Assembly: GCA_029565415.1 (NCBI GenBank)
Contig: JAKQOH010000030.1
Span: 1-17,597 of the forward strand
Reading direction: 5' to 3'
From: Candidatus Rifleibacteriota bacterium
GTDB taxonomy: Bacteria; Riflebacteria; Ozemobacteria; Ozemobacterales; Ozemobacteraceae
DNA: 17,597 nt
In this document: positions 7,810-14,400 of the stretch, piece by piece
Layout of the letters: every line of letters begins with the position of its first letter
Numbering within the stretch: position 1 is the first letter of the stretch
The notes under the pieces: generated by a model
What the model was told of the DNA's origin: nothing
The model's database searches: none
Seen by the model: only the letters and a program-made list of their open reading frames with translations
Program-made: the position numbers and the translations under genes

Positions 7810-8187
7810 TCAGGCGGCCTTCTTGCGCTTCGATGCCTCGTCGCGGCCGATGCCCTCGGAAAGAAGGGCGACGACCAGGGTGTTGAGGCTGACGCCCTCG
7901 GCCTTCGCGCGCATGGCGAGCTTCTGATGCAGGGACTTGGGAATGCGCTGAACGAACTTCCCGGAGAAGCCGCCGCTTCCGGGTTCGGGAACGGGAAGCT
8001 CCATCGATTCGAGCGCCGAGATCGTATCGGCGAGGGCTTCGAGTCCATTGCGAATGGCTTCCTCTCTGGTCTCGCCATCGGAAATGCACTCGGAAAAATC
8101 CGGGAAGGAGATCAGGAACCCACCGCCGTCCTCGTCGGGAAGGGCGCTGACTTCAAAAGGATATCTGCTCAGATCGCGCTTTTTCAT
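7810..8187 (-). CDS. hicB: HicB-family antitoxin with C-terminal ribbon-helix-helix
   Basis: HicB neutralises the HicA mRNA interferase and usually represses its own promoter. The 125 residues show an N-terminal HicB fold (about 10-60) with the hallmark GGGFLISFPDFSECISDGET and EEAIRNGLEALADT, then a Pro-rich linker (PVPEPGSGG), then a ribbon-helix-helix-like end (about 75-115; GKFVQRIPKSLHQKLAMRAK). ATG 8187 follows the hicA stop by 3 bases and has GGAGGAG about 6 bases upstream, stronger than anything before hicA. This fits the need for antitoxin in excess. A terminator follows within about 100 bp. Confidence 0.94.
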   Translation of the reverse strand: MKKRDLSRYPFEVSALPDEDGGGFLISFPDFSECISDGETREEAIRNGLEALADTISALESMELPVPEPGSGGFSGKFVQRIPKSLHQKLAMRAKAEGVSLNTLVVALLSEGIGRDEASKRKKAA

Positions 8188-8190
8188 ACG

Positions 8191-8415
8191 TCACTCCTCC
8201 AGAAGGGCGATGAACTTCTTGATGTAGATGGCCTTGATCGGCCGGCGAAACGGGACGGGAAGCGTTCGGCCACCGGACCAGACGAACACGACGTGACTGG
8301 TTCCGTTCTGCCGGTAGGTGACGCCGAAGTGGTCGGCTAGTGCCTTGAGCGTATCAATGCTCCAGCCATTCGGGTTGTTCCGCATCTTCTCGAGCGTTTT
8401 CTCTCGCGTGCTCAT
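8191..8415 (-). CDS. hicA: HicA-family mRNA interferase toxin
   Basis: HicA toxins are small dsRBD-like ribonucleases that cut mRNA and stop growth. This 74-residue protein begins MSTREKTLEKMRNNP and carries the expected histidine in NGTSHVVFVW (H41), then PVPFRRPIKAIYIKKFIALL. It matches the HicA subclass with a TREK...RNNP N-terminus. It is followed directly by hicB, the usual toxin-first order. The ATG at 8415 lies only 6 bases after a candidate -10 box, so the mRNA may be leaderless; a later ATG at 8385 (MRNNPNGW) is the alternative start but would drop conserved N-terminal residues. Confidence 0.93.
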   Translation of the reverse strand: MSTREKTLEKMRNNPNGWSIDTLKALADHFGVTYRQNGTSHVVFVWSGGRTLPVPFRRPIKAIYIKKFIALLEE

Positions 8416-8418
8416 GAG

Positions 8419-8450
8419 ATAATAGTATTACTGGTAGTATCGCCTGTCAA
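8419..8450 (-). promoter_or_regulatory. Promoter and possible operator of hicAB
   Basis: On the minus strand a perfect -35 TTGACA (8445-8450) is separated by 17 bases from TACTAT (8422-8427). The odd palindrome TAATA-C-TATTA (8420-8430) covers the -10 box, and TACT-ACC-AGTA lies just upstream in the spacer. Either could bind the HicB ribbon-helix-helix. The hicA ATG falls about where transcription should begin. Confidence 0.7.
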
Positions 8451-8543
8451 GGGCGAGCGAATGGTGAATACCACGAACCACCGAAAAGTGGACCCTGGTT
8501 TGGTGGACGGTTCGGGGCTTTCGTGCTCATGAAGCCTGCGTGT

Positions 8544-8568
8544 GCCGCCATGTGTATTTCATGGCGGC
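8544..8568. repeat. Hairpin in the tRNA downstream flank
   Basis: GCCGCCATG and CATGGCGGC form a perfect 9-bp stem around a 7-base loop (TGTATTT). The matching part of copy B has lost the pairing. No T-run follows on either strand, so it is not an obvious intrinsic terminator. Confidence 0.7.
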
Positions 8569-8633
8569 GTTGGCTGTTGACGGAACTCCGGTGGATAGGT
8601 GGGGCTGACCGACCAAGTCGCCGACATCGGAAA

Positions 8634-8670
8634 TAAAAAACCCCGGAAACCGTTTCTGGTTCCGGGGTTT
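8634..8670 (-). terminator. Rho-independent terminator of tRNA-Val
   Basis: The minus strand reads AAACCCCGGAA, an inner CC-AGAAAC-GG region, then TTCCGGGG followed by TTTTTT. The stem is strong and GC-rich with a proper U-run. It starts 6 bases after the tRNA 3' end. Confidence 0.88.
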
Positions 8671-8675
8671 CTGAG

Positions 8676-8747
8676 TGGGCAGTACAGGATTTGAACCTGT
8701 GACCCCCGCCGTGTGAAGGCGATGCTCTTCCACTGAGCCAACTGCCC
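8676..8747 (-). tRNA. tRNA-Val, anticodon CAC
   Basis: The 72-base gene folds fully. The acceptor is GGGCAGT with ACTGCCC, the D-arm GCTC...GAGC, the anticodon stem CGCC/GGCG around loop TTCACAC (anticodon CAC, reading GUG), and the T arm ACAGG-TTCAAAT-CCTGT. The discriminator is A and CCA is not encoded. Its 3' side faces hicAB and the hsd operon, the side on which islands integrate. Confidence 0.96.
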
Positions 8748-8851
8748 AAGCAATATGAGGATATCACGAGGCGGAGAAAAATGCAATACCGACAGGAGCG
8801 TTCCGGGCTCATCACGATGCGTTCGGATAGGTCAATTGATGAACCGTATGT

Positions 8852-8879
8852 GTAGGGGCGGTTCGCGAACCGCCCCTAC
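8852..8879. repeat. 28-bp perfect palindrome
   Basis: GTAGGGGCGGTTCG is followed at once by its exact reverse complement, with no loop. It lies between the M16 gene end and the tRNA. GC-rich palindromes of this GTAGGGGCG...CGCCCCTAC form recur as dispersed intergenic repeats in many bacterial genomes. There is no T-run, so simple intrinsic termination is not clear. Confidence 0.93.
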
Positions 8880-8945
8880 GCGGCAATTGGCGTAACTGCC
8901 CGTGGTGTACGCTGCGGGATGGGCTTGCCAACGGAGAGACGGGAA

Positions 8946-11507
8946 TCAGCGGGGCGGGCGGGTGACGGCGATGACGGAGCGGTCGGGGCGCAGCCAGGTG
9001 GCGGCGGCGCGCTGCACGTCGGCGGCGGTGACGCGGCGGATCGATTCGGGGTAGGACGTCATGAACCCATACCCGGCGCCGAGAGCCTCGAACCAGGCGT
9101 AGAAGTGCGACTGGCGCAGGCAGGCGGCCTGATCGAGGGCGAACTGGCCGGTCACGTATGAGATCGTGCGACCGAGCTCCTCGGCCGTGGGGCCGTTCGC
9201 GGTCAGATCGGCGATCTCGTCCTGGACCATCCCGATGACGCGGTCGACGGCCGCCGGGTCCGTTCCGATGACGGCGCAGAGCGGGCCGCCGTCGAGCCGG
9301 GTCGGGAACAGCGCGTGCACGGCGTAAGCCAGCGAGGCTTCGTTCCGCACCTTCCGGAACAGGCGCGCCGACATGCCGCCGCCCAGAATCGCGTTCAACA
9401 CTTTCATGGCGGGGTAGTCCGGGTGGTCGAACCGCGGTCCGAGCCAGCCAAGACACACCATCGCCTGCTGGCGGTCCCGGTGATCCTCGGCCCGTACCGA
9501 ATCGGCAGGGAAGGGGGGCGTCGAGTCCCCTCCGGCGCTTCCGGTATCGGCGCGCGGCCGGATCTGCCCGAACAAATCGCCCGAGAGTCTCAACGCCTCG
9601 TCGGAAGATATATCTCCAACGATAGAAAGAACCATCTCCCCGGGCCGGAGCATGCCGGCATGGAACGCGGCCAGGGCGGCCGGGGTCAGTGCCTGGACCG
9701 AGTCGGGCGTGCCGTACGCATACCGGCCATACGGGTGGGTCGCGTACAAACGGGCCTGGAACAGGCGCCAGGTGTTTTCGAACATATCATCATCGACGGC
9801 CTTGAGCCGGCCAAGCACCTTCTGCCGCTCGATCTCGAAGGCATCCTCGGGGAAAACCGGCATCTGAACCGTCTCGGACATCAGCGCGAGGGCCTGGGCG
9901 AACGTGCGCGCCGGTGCGCTCAGGCTCAGCCGGAGCATGTCCGGGTCCGCCGCCGGGTCCAGTTCGGCCCCAAGACGTTCCAGATCCCATAAGAGCTGCT
10001 GGCCGTCGCGTCGCCGCGTGCCTTTGAGCAGCATCTCGGACATCAGATTGCTGGTGCCGCCGGCGCCGGCCGGCTCGTGACGCACTCCCGCCGCCGCCGT
10101 CAGCGTCGCACCCGCCAGCCCGATCCCCTGCAGATGCCGGTGGATGACGCGCATCCCGTTGTCCAGCCGCCATGCGGTGAGGCCGGTATCCGGGGCGGCG
10201 CCGGCGGCAGCCGGCACCGTCAGCGGCGTCGACCGCGGCTTGGGCCCCGCGATCGTCGTGAAATCAGCCTCTTCGGCGAGATACTGCACGGCAAGGCGCT
10301 GAAGCCGCTCGGGGGTGACCGCGCGCAGCCGCTGCAGATACGTGAGCTCGTGCTCGAGGGCGTCGTGAATCAGGGCGTTACCGAGAATGTCCGCCTGGCC
10401 CTCGTTCGTCTCGGCCCCCCGCATATACAGGGTTTCGAGCATATCCATCGCCTTGAGCAGCTCCTCCTGCGACACCGGCTCGCGCCGCAGACGGTCCAGT
10501 TCGGCCCGGATTCCCTCCCGGACCGGCGCCTCGTCGAGCGGATCGAACTCGGCCCGCACCAGGAAAATCCCGTCTTCCCCGAGCGAGAGCTGGCCCGCCG
10601 AGATCGAGGTGACGATCCCCCGCTGCTCCTTCAGCGCCGCCGAAAGCCGGCTGCTGCGCCCCTGTCCGAGCAGGATCCCCAGCAGCTCGAGCCCCGTCGC
10701 ATCCTCCCGGTTGGCCTGGGAAACGGTCCGCCAGGCTGACTGGAAATACCCGCGCCGCACATCCATCGCGTGCCGCACCAGCGACCCCGACTCGGGCCGG
10801 GGGGGCAGGGGAGCCGCACGGGTGGCCGGAGCCGGAGCCGTCCAGTCCCCATACAGCTCTTCCGCCCGCCGGAACACCATCCCGGCATCGACATCGCCGG
10901 CGACGAGAAGGAACATGTTGCACGGAACATACCAGGTCCGGAAAAACGCATCCAATGTATCTCTGGATATATTTGCTGCAATATTCTCTTTCGGCCCCAG
11001 GGTCGGCCGGCCGTAGGGGTGGCCGGGATACAACCCCGCCATCATCGCGTCCCACAACACCCGGTGGGGGTTGTCGGCGGAGCGCTTGATCTCCTCGACG
11101 ATCACCGACCGTTCGGCGTCGACGGCCGCGGCCTCGAGGGTCGAACGGCGCATCACATCGGCGTGAATCTCCAGCGCCTTGTCCAGGTGCCGGCTCTCGC
11201 CGCTAATATAGTAATGCGTATAATCGAGCGACGTACCGGCGTTCGTGCGGCCGCCGAATCCTTCGATCTCGCGGGCGATCGCCCCGACGCCCCGGGTGGG
11301 CGTTCCCTTGAACAGCGTGTGCTCGAGAAAATGGGCGATGCCCCCGATCTCGGGCGTCTCGTTCCGGCTGCCGACCCGCACCCAGATGTCCGACACGAAC
11401 AGGGGGGCGGTCCGGTGCTCGCGCACGAGGACGGTCAGGCCGTTGGGGAGAACCCGATGCTGAAAAGGCTCCCACCGGAAGCCCGGAGACGTTCGTTCCT
11501 GGTTCAT
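8946..11507 (-). CDS. M16 family zinc metallopeptidase with two M16 halves in one chain
   Basis: M16 (pitrilysin/insulinase/processing-peptidase) enzymes degrade peptides inside a clam-shell chamber. This 853-residue protein has both halves fused. The N-terminal half holds the inverted zinc motif H59-F-L-E62-H63 and the distal glutamate in VIVEEI (E138 or E139), so it should be active. The second half, from about 445, has TSNLMSEMLLKGT where HxxEH would be and so lacks zinc ligands, but it keeps the substrate-side RLFRKVRNEASLAYAV motif, as in paired alpha/beta subunits. No signal peptide is seen, so it is probably cytoplasmic. ATG 11507 has AGGA 7 bases upstream and lies 11 bases after the amidohydrolase stop, so it is probably the last gene of the operon. 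Its substrate is unknown. Confidence 0.95.
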   Translation of the reverse strand: MNQERTSPGFRWEPFQHRVLPNGLTVLVREHRTAPLFVSDIWVRVGSRNETPEIGGIAHFLEHTLFKGTPTRGVGAIAREIEGFGGRTNAGTSLDYTHYYISGESRHLDKALEIHADVMRRSTLEAAAVDAERSVIVEEIKRSADNPHRVLWDAMMAGLYPGHPYGRPTLGPKENIAANISRDTLDAFFRTWYVPCNMFLLVAGDVDAGMVFRRAEELYGDWTAPAPATRAAPLPPRPESGSLVRHAMDVRRGYFQSAWRTVSQANREDATGLELLGILLGQGRSSRLSAALKEQRGIVTSISAGQLSLGEDGIFLVRAEFDPLDEAPVREGIRAELDRLRREPVSQEELLKAMDMLETLYMRGAETNEGQADILGNALIHDALEHELTYLQRLRAVTPERLQRLAVQYLAEEADFTTIAGPKPRSTPLTVPAAAGAAPDTGLTAWRLDNGMRVIHRHLQGIGLAGATLTAAAGVRHEPAGAGGTSNLMSEMLLKGTRRRDGQQLLWDLERLGAELDPAADPDMLRLSLSAPARTFAQALALMSETVQMPVFPEDAFEIERQKVLGRLKAVDDDMFENTWRLFQARLYATHPYGRYAYGTPDSVQALTPAALAAFHAGMLRPGEMVLSIVGDISSDEALRLSGDLFGQIRPRADTGSAGGDSTPPFPADSVRAEDHRDRQQAMVCLGWLGPRFDHPDYPAMKVLNAILGGGMSARLFRKVRNEASLAYAVHALFPTRLDGGPLCAVIGTDPAAVDRVIGMVQDEIADLTANGPTAEELGRTISYVTGQFALDQAACLRQSHFYAWFEALGAGYGFMTSYPESIRRVTAADVQRAAATWLRPDRSVIAVTRPPR

Positions 11508-11518
11508 TGTGTGTCCTG

Positions 11519-12754
11519 TCAGGGTGCGGCAAGCGGAAGGAAGGGGAAGGGCCGGGCCGTGCCCAGCTTTGCCTCGATCCGCTCGAGAATGTTCAGTGGC
11601 CGGCCGTAGAGCAGCTTGGGCCGCCCCTCGACCGTCACCTCGGAAAAGTTCGAAAAATCGATCATGCAGGCCCGGCGCATCGCCTCGTCACCGTACACCA
11701 GCGCGCCTTTGTGGATGACCATCGAGATATCGCGCGGCGTGAGCGCCATGAAGCTTTCGAAGGGGTCCCCGGCCGTATCGTCGAAGACCAGGAAATTGGC
11801 CATCTTGCCGGGCGCGATGCTGCCGAACTGCTTCTCGACGCGGAACATTTCGGCCGCCGTCTTGGTGGCCATCCGCACCAGATCGCGCGGTTTCAGCTGG
11901 CCGTCGAGATGCTCATCGGACCATTTCCGCATCAGCCGCAGATCGTCGAGCAGGTTGACCGACCCCCGCACCGCCCCGTCCGTGCCGATGCCGACGCGGA
12001 TGCCAAGCTCCAGCGCTCGTTTCAGCGGCGGCACGGCCCCGAACCGATTCTGGAGGGACGAGGGGCAGAACACCAGCGAGGCCTGGTGTGTCGCGATCTG
12101 CGACAGATCCGTGTCACTCAGGCCGATGCCGTTGACGAGCACCGTGTTTGGCCCCAGCGCTCCCAGCCGGCTCAGCGACTCGAGCTCCTCGCGCAGCTCG
12201 GTCGTGAAGCCTTCGGCGCAGTGCGTGATGAACGGCAACACGCCCCGCGCAAGCCGCGCCTCCTCGGCCACACCCTGGCCCCAGGGGGGCGCATCGGGCG
12301 ACATCGAGTGGGCGAGGTAGTAATGCTCGAGCAGGCTGACCAGCCCGCGGCCGACGTAGGCCGAGTTCACCTCGTGCGGGAAATGGTCGACGATCAGCCC
12401 GACCCCCGAAAGCACGTTGCGGAACATGCCGAGCCCATACAGATCCGTGATCGACAGCGTCTGCCGGTCGCGATGCAGCTCCGAGGCATGGAACGCCGTT
12501 TCCCATTCCTGCCAGCTCTGGCAGCCGGGCCGCTCGAACTTCGGCCAGAACGTGTCATACAGATGATCGTGGGCATTGATCAGCGCCGGAAACACCAGCC
12601 GGCCGCCGAGATCGATCGTCGTTTCCAGCGGCTTTTCGGGCTTGCCGTCGGGCGGCAGAATCTCGGAGATCGTGTCGTGAAACAGCACCAGCCGCCCCGG
12701 GGCGATCGTTTCGTCGGGGTGCAGGATCCGACAGTTGTCGAGGAGCCGGTACAT
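11519..12754 (-). CDS. Amidohydrolase-superfamily protein (cytosine deaminase/chlorohydrolase-like)
   Basis: The 411-residue protein has the TIM-barrel amidohydrolase pattern. An N-terminal beta-sandwich strand (MYRLLDNCRILHPDETIAPG) is followed by LINAHDHLYDT with metal ligands H62 and H64, then FITHCAEG (H178, E181), CPSSLQNRFG (230-239) and the catalytic GIGTDGAVRGS (D259). The C-terminal IAPGKMANFLVFD returns to the sandwich. The position normally written LVHG in ATZ/TRZ and guanine-deaminase relatives reads LVNG here (N208), so one histidine of the active site is replaced. It may bind metal differently, act on another substrate, or be inactive. Its ATG shares one base with the stop of the PocR gene (TGATG). 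The substrate cannot be told from sequence. Confidence 0.9.
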   Translation of the reverse strand: MYRLLDNCRILHPDETIAPGRLVLFHDTISEILPPDGKPEKPLETTIDLGGRLVFPALINAHDHLYDTFWPKFERPGCQSWQEWETAFHASELHRDRQTLSITDLYGLGMFRNVLSGVGLIVDHFPHEVNSAYVGRGLVSLLEHYYLAHSMSPDAPPWGQGVAEEARLARGVLPFITHCAEGFTTELREELESLSRLGALGPNTVLVNGIGLSDTDLSQIATHQASLVFCPSSLQNRFGAVPPLKRALELGIRVGIGTDGAVRGSVNLLDDLRLMRKWSDEHLDGQLKPRDLVRMATKTAAEMFRVEKQFGSIAPGKMANFLVFDDTAGDPFESFMALTPRDISMVIHKGALVYGDEAMRRACMIDFSNFSEVTVEGRPKLLYGRPLNILERIEAKLGTARPFPFLPLAAP

Positions 12755-13386
12755 CAGAAATACCGCGGCATGCCCATTTTGGCTGCCGCCGGAAAGTCGC
12801 GCTGCATCTCACGGCACACCACGGGCCAGGACTTGCCGGCAAAAGCCATCGATATAAAATGCTTCCCAATATTATCGAGGAACTGGAGGAAGGCCATCCG
12901 CTCGAAATCGGGGTTGAAGTTCCGCACGCGGCTGAAGCTGCGGTAGAAGGTCTCGTGATCATGCAGCCCGAGCGCCATGATCGTGTGCTCGAAATGCATC
13001 GTCAGATCGCTGCGGGTCGGCACCGCCATCGGCAGAACCTGGCTGCCCAGCAGCGTCCCGACCATCTCGCCCCGGAACTCGAGCGGAATCGCGAACACCA
13101 GAAAGCCGGCGTAGCAAACGTTCACGAACGGCACCTTCCGCCGCATCAGCCGGTCCTCGATCGTGTGATACGCGCGCTTGCACCGCTGCCGGCCCCGGTC
13201 CGTGCCCCGGATGAGGCTGCACGGGCCGTAGAAATAATCCGTCTTGACGACCGTCTCGCCCGAGTTTGACCGCAGCGACAGCGGCACCCCGTAGAAGTTC
13301 TCGAACCGCTTCAACAGCTGATGAAGCTGCCCCGAGCCGAACGACACGGTCTGGTTGACGTTGATATCCCGCTTGAGACTCGTCAT
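12754..13386 (-). CDS. Stand-alone PocR-type sensory-domain protein
   Basis: The 210 residues match the PocR ligand-binding domain, a PAS-like sensor first known from the propanediol-utilisation regulator. Cysteines at C56 (YGPCSLIRG), C69 (GRQRCKRAYH) and C91 (NVCYAGFLVFAIPL) follow the family pattern, although the usual CHaG reads CYAG. No DNA-binding, kinase or GGDEF domain is attached, so this is a sensor without a visible output. I chose ATG 13386 because GGGAG lies 6 bases upstream; the frame is open to 13524, but the extra N-terminal part is Arg/Pro/Cys-rich and overlaps the Ptb gene. Its place inside a metabolic operon suggests it senses an operon metabolite, perhaps a short acyl or alcohol compound; this is inference. 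Confidence 0.83.
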   Translation of the reverse strand: MTSLKRDINVNQTVSFGSGQLHQLLKRFENFYGVPLSLRSNSGETVVKTDYFYGPCSLIRGTDRGRQRCKRAYHTIEDRLMRRKVPFVNVCYAGFLVFAIPLEFRGEMVGTLLGSQVLPMAVPTRSDLTMHFEHTIMALGLHDHETFYRSFSRVRNFNPDFERMAFLQFLDNIGKHFISMAFAGKSWPVVCREMQRDFPAAAKMGMPRYF

Positions 13387-13429
13387 GAGCATCTCCCGGC
13401 TTCCGCCGTCAGGACGGACGCAGCCCCCC

Positions 13430-14371
13430 TCATCGGCCGGCGGCCAGCGTTGGTTCGGGCTTCGACGCACCGGCCCCCTGCCACAGCCGGATACCCAGCA
13501 GCAGCGAGTTGAGCTTGGTCGCATTGTCGTCGGCCCGCGACGTGAGCACGATCGGGCAGCGGGCGCCGAAGATCATCCCGCCCATCCGCGCCCGCACGAG
13601 ATACTGGAGCGACTTGTACAGCGCGTTCCCCGTCTCGATGCGAGGCACGACGAGGATGTCGGCGTTGCCCTGGATACGGCCCTTGTATTTCTTGATCCGG
13701 CACGAGTCGGCGCTGCACGCCAGATCCAGCGAGATCGGCCCCTCGGCGACCAGATCTTCGCGCTGGGAAAGGGCCTGCGCGGCGAGACCGGCCATCACGG
13801 TCGAGGGAACCTTGTCCGACACCTTCTCGTTCGCCGCCAGCAGCGCCACGCGGGGCGGCCGGCCGGGAACGAAGATCCGGAAGGCCTCGGCGGCGTTCTC
13901 CACTTCCTTCACCAGCATCTCGGCATCCGGGGCGATGTTGAGGGCCGGGTCGGTCAGCAGCTTCAGGCCGGGCTGTGTGGGCAGCTCGAAGAAGGCCAGA
14001 TGCGACAGCACCGGGTTTTTCTTGAGGCCGCGCTGTGAGTTGAGCACGGCTTTCAGGATGACGGCGGTCGGAACCAGGCCTTTCATCAGGATCTCGGCAT
14101 TCCCTTCGCGCACGGCATCGATCGCCGTCTGGCACGCCTTGGCGGCGTCGGTTTCCGCCACGATCTTCACGGCGGGGTGGGACGCGGTCTCGCCATACAT
14201 CTCGCGGATCGCTGCGGGATCGCCGATGAGCACGGCCCCTGCGACGCCAAGCCGGACGGCCTCGCAGACGGCATACGAAACGGCCTCGTCCTGCGCGAAC
14301 GGGACGGCCACGCGGCACAGCCTGTTGCGGTCGAGATCACCGGCCAGCCGGCCGAAGAACGATGTATCCAT
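13430..14371 (-). CDS. ptb: Phosphate butyryl/acetyltransferase family protein
   Basis: Ptb/Pta enzymes exchange CoA for phosphate, here most likely acyl-CoA + Pi to acyl phosphate + CoA. The 313 residues cover the usual single-domain Ptb length. Visible are RVAVPFAQDEAVSYAV at the start, AEILMKGLVPTAVILKAVL (93-111), the PALNIAPDAE motif, GNADILVVPRIETGNALYKSL and the C-terminal PIVLTSRADDNATKLNSL signature. The ATG follows GGAGGAAGGG closely. The gene sits 29 bases after the acyl-CoA dehydrogenase, which fits use of the saturated acyl-CoA product for substrate-level phosphorylation. The partner butyrate/acetate kinase gene is not in the window. Butyryl versus other short-acyl specificity cannot be settled by reading. 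Confidence 0.9.
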   Translation of the reverse strand: MDTSFFGRLAGDLDRNRLCRVAVPFAQDEAVSYAVCEAVRLGVAGAVLIGDPAAIREMYGETASHPAVKIVAETDAAKACQTAIDAVREGNAEILMKGLVPTAVILKAVLNSQRGLKKNPVLSHLAFFELPTQPGLKLLTDPALNIAPDAEMLVKEVENAAEAFRIFVPGRPPRVALLAANEKVSDKVPSTVMAGLAAQALSQREDLVAEGPISLDLACSADSCRIKKYKGRIQGNADILVVPRIETGNALYKSLQYLVRARMGGMIFGARCPIVLTSRADDNATKLNSLLLGIRLWQGAGASKPEPTLAAGR

Positions 14372-14400
14372 TCCCTTCCTCCGATTCCTGTCCGTGCCGC

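Larger units (their letters stand above)
8519..8732 (-). repeat. Direct repeat copy A: tRNA-Val 3' part, terminator and downstream DNA
   Basis: This is the partner of 7561-7776 in the same orientation, joined to the complete tRNA. Together the two copies bracket hicAB, about 740 bp apart. Divergence is low in the tRNA and terminator and higher in the roughly 120 bp beyond, so selection or gene conversion probably acted on the tRNA/terminator part. Confidence 0.9.

Noticed and set aside
7569..8078. 169-codon minus-strand ORF through hicB and the tRNA fragment
   Set aside because: Runs across the tRNA pseudogene and terminator, overlaps hicB in another frame and has no family resemblance.
8461..8518. 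Possible insertion-sequence end (GTGGACCCTGG / TTTGGTGGAC stretch)
   Set aside because: No inverted partner, target duplication or transposase fragment is visible in the window.
8447..8815. 122-codon minus-strand ORF across the tRNA-Val gene
   Set aside because: It is the translated tRNA and terminator (the 'GSxRFKSCTA' type of artefact), not a protein gene.
11507..12946. 479-codon ORF on the + strand
   Set aside because: Exactly opposite the amidohydrolase gene, which carries the complete metal-site pattern.
13387..13524. Longer N-terminus for the PocR-domain protein
   Set aside because: Arg/Pro/Cys-rich, overlaps the end of ptb, and the ATG at 13386 has a well-placed ribosome binding site.
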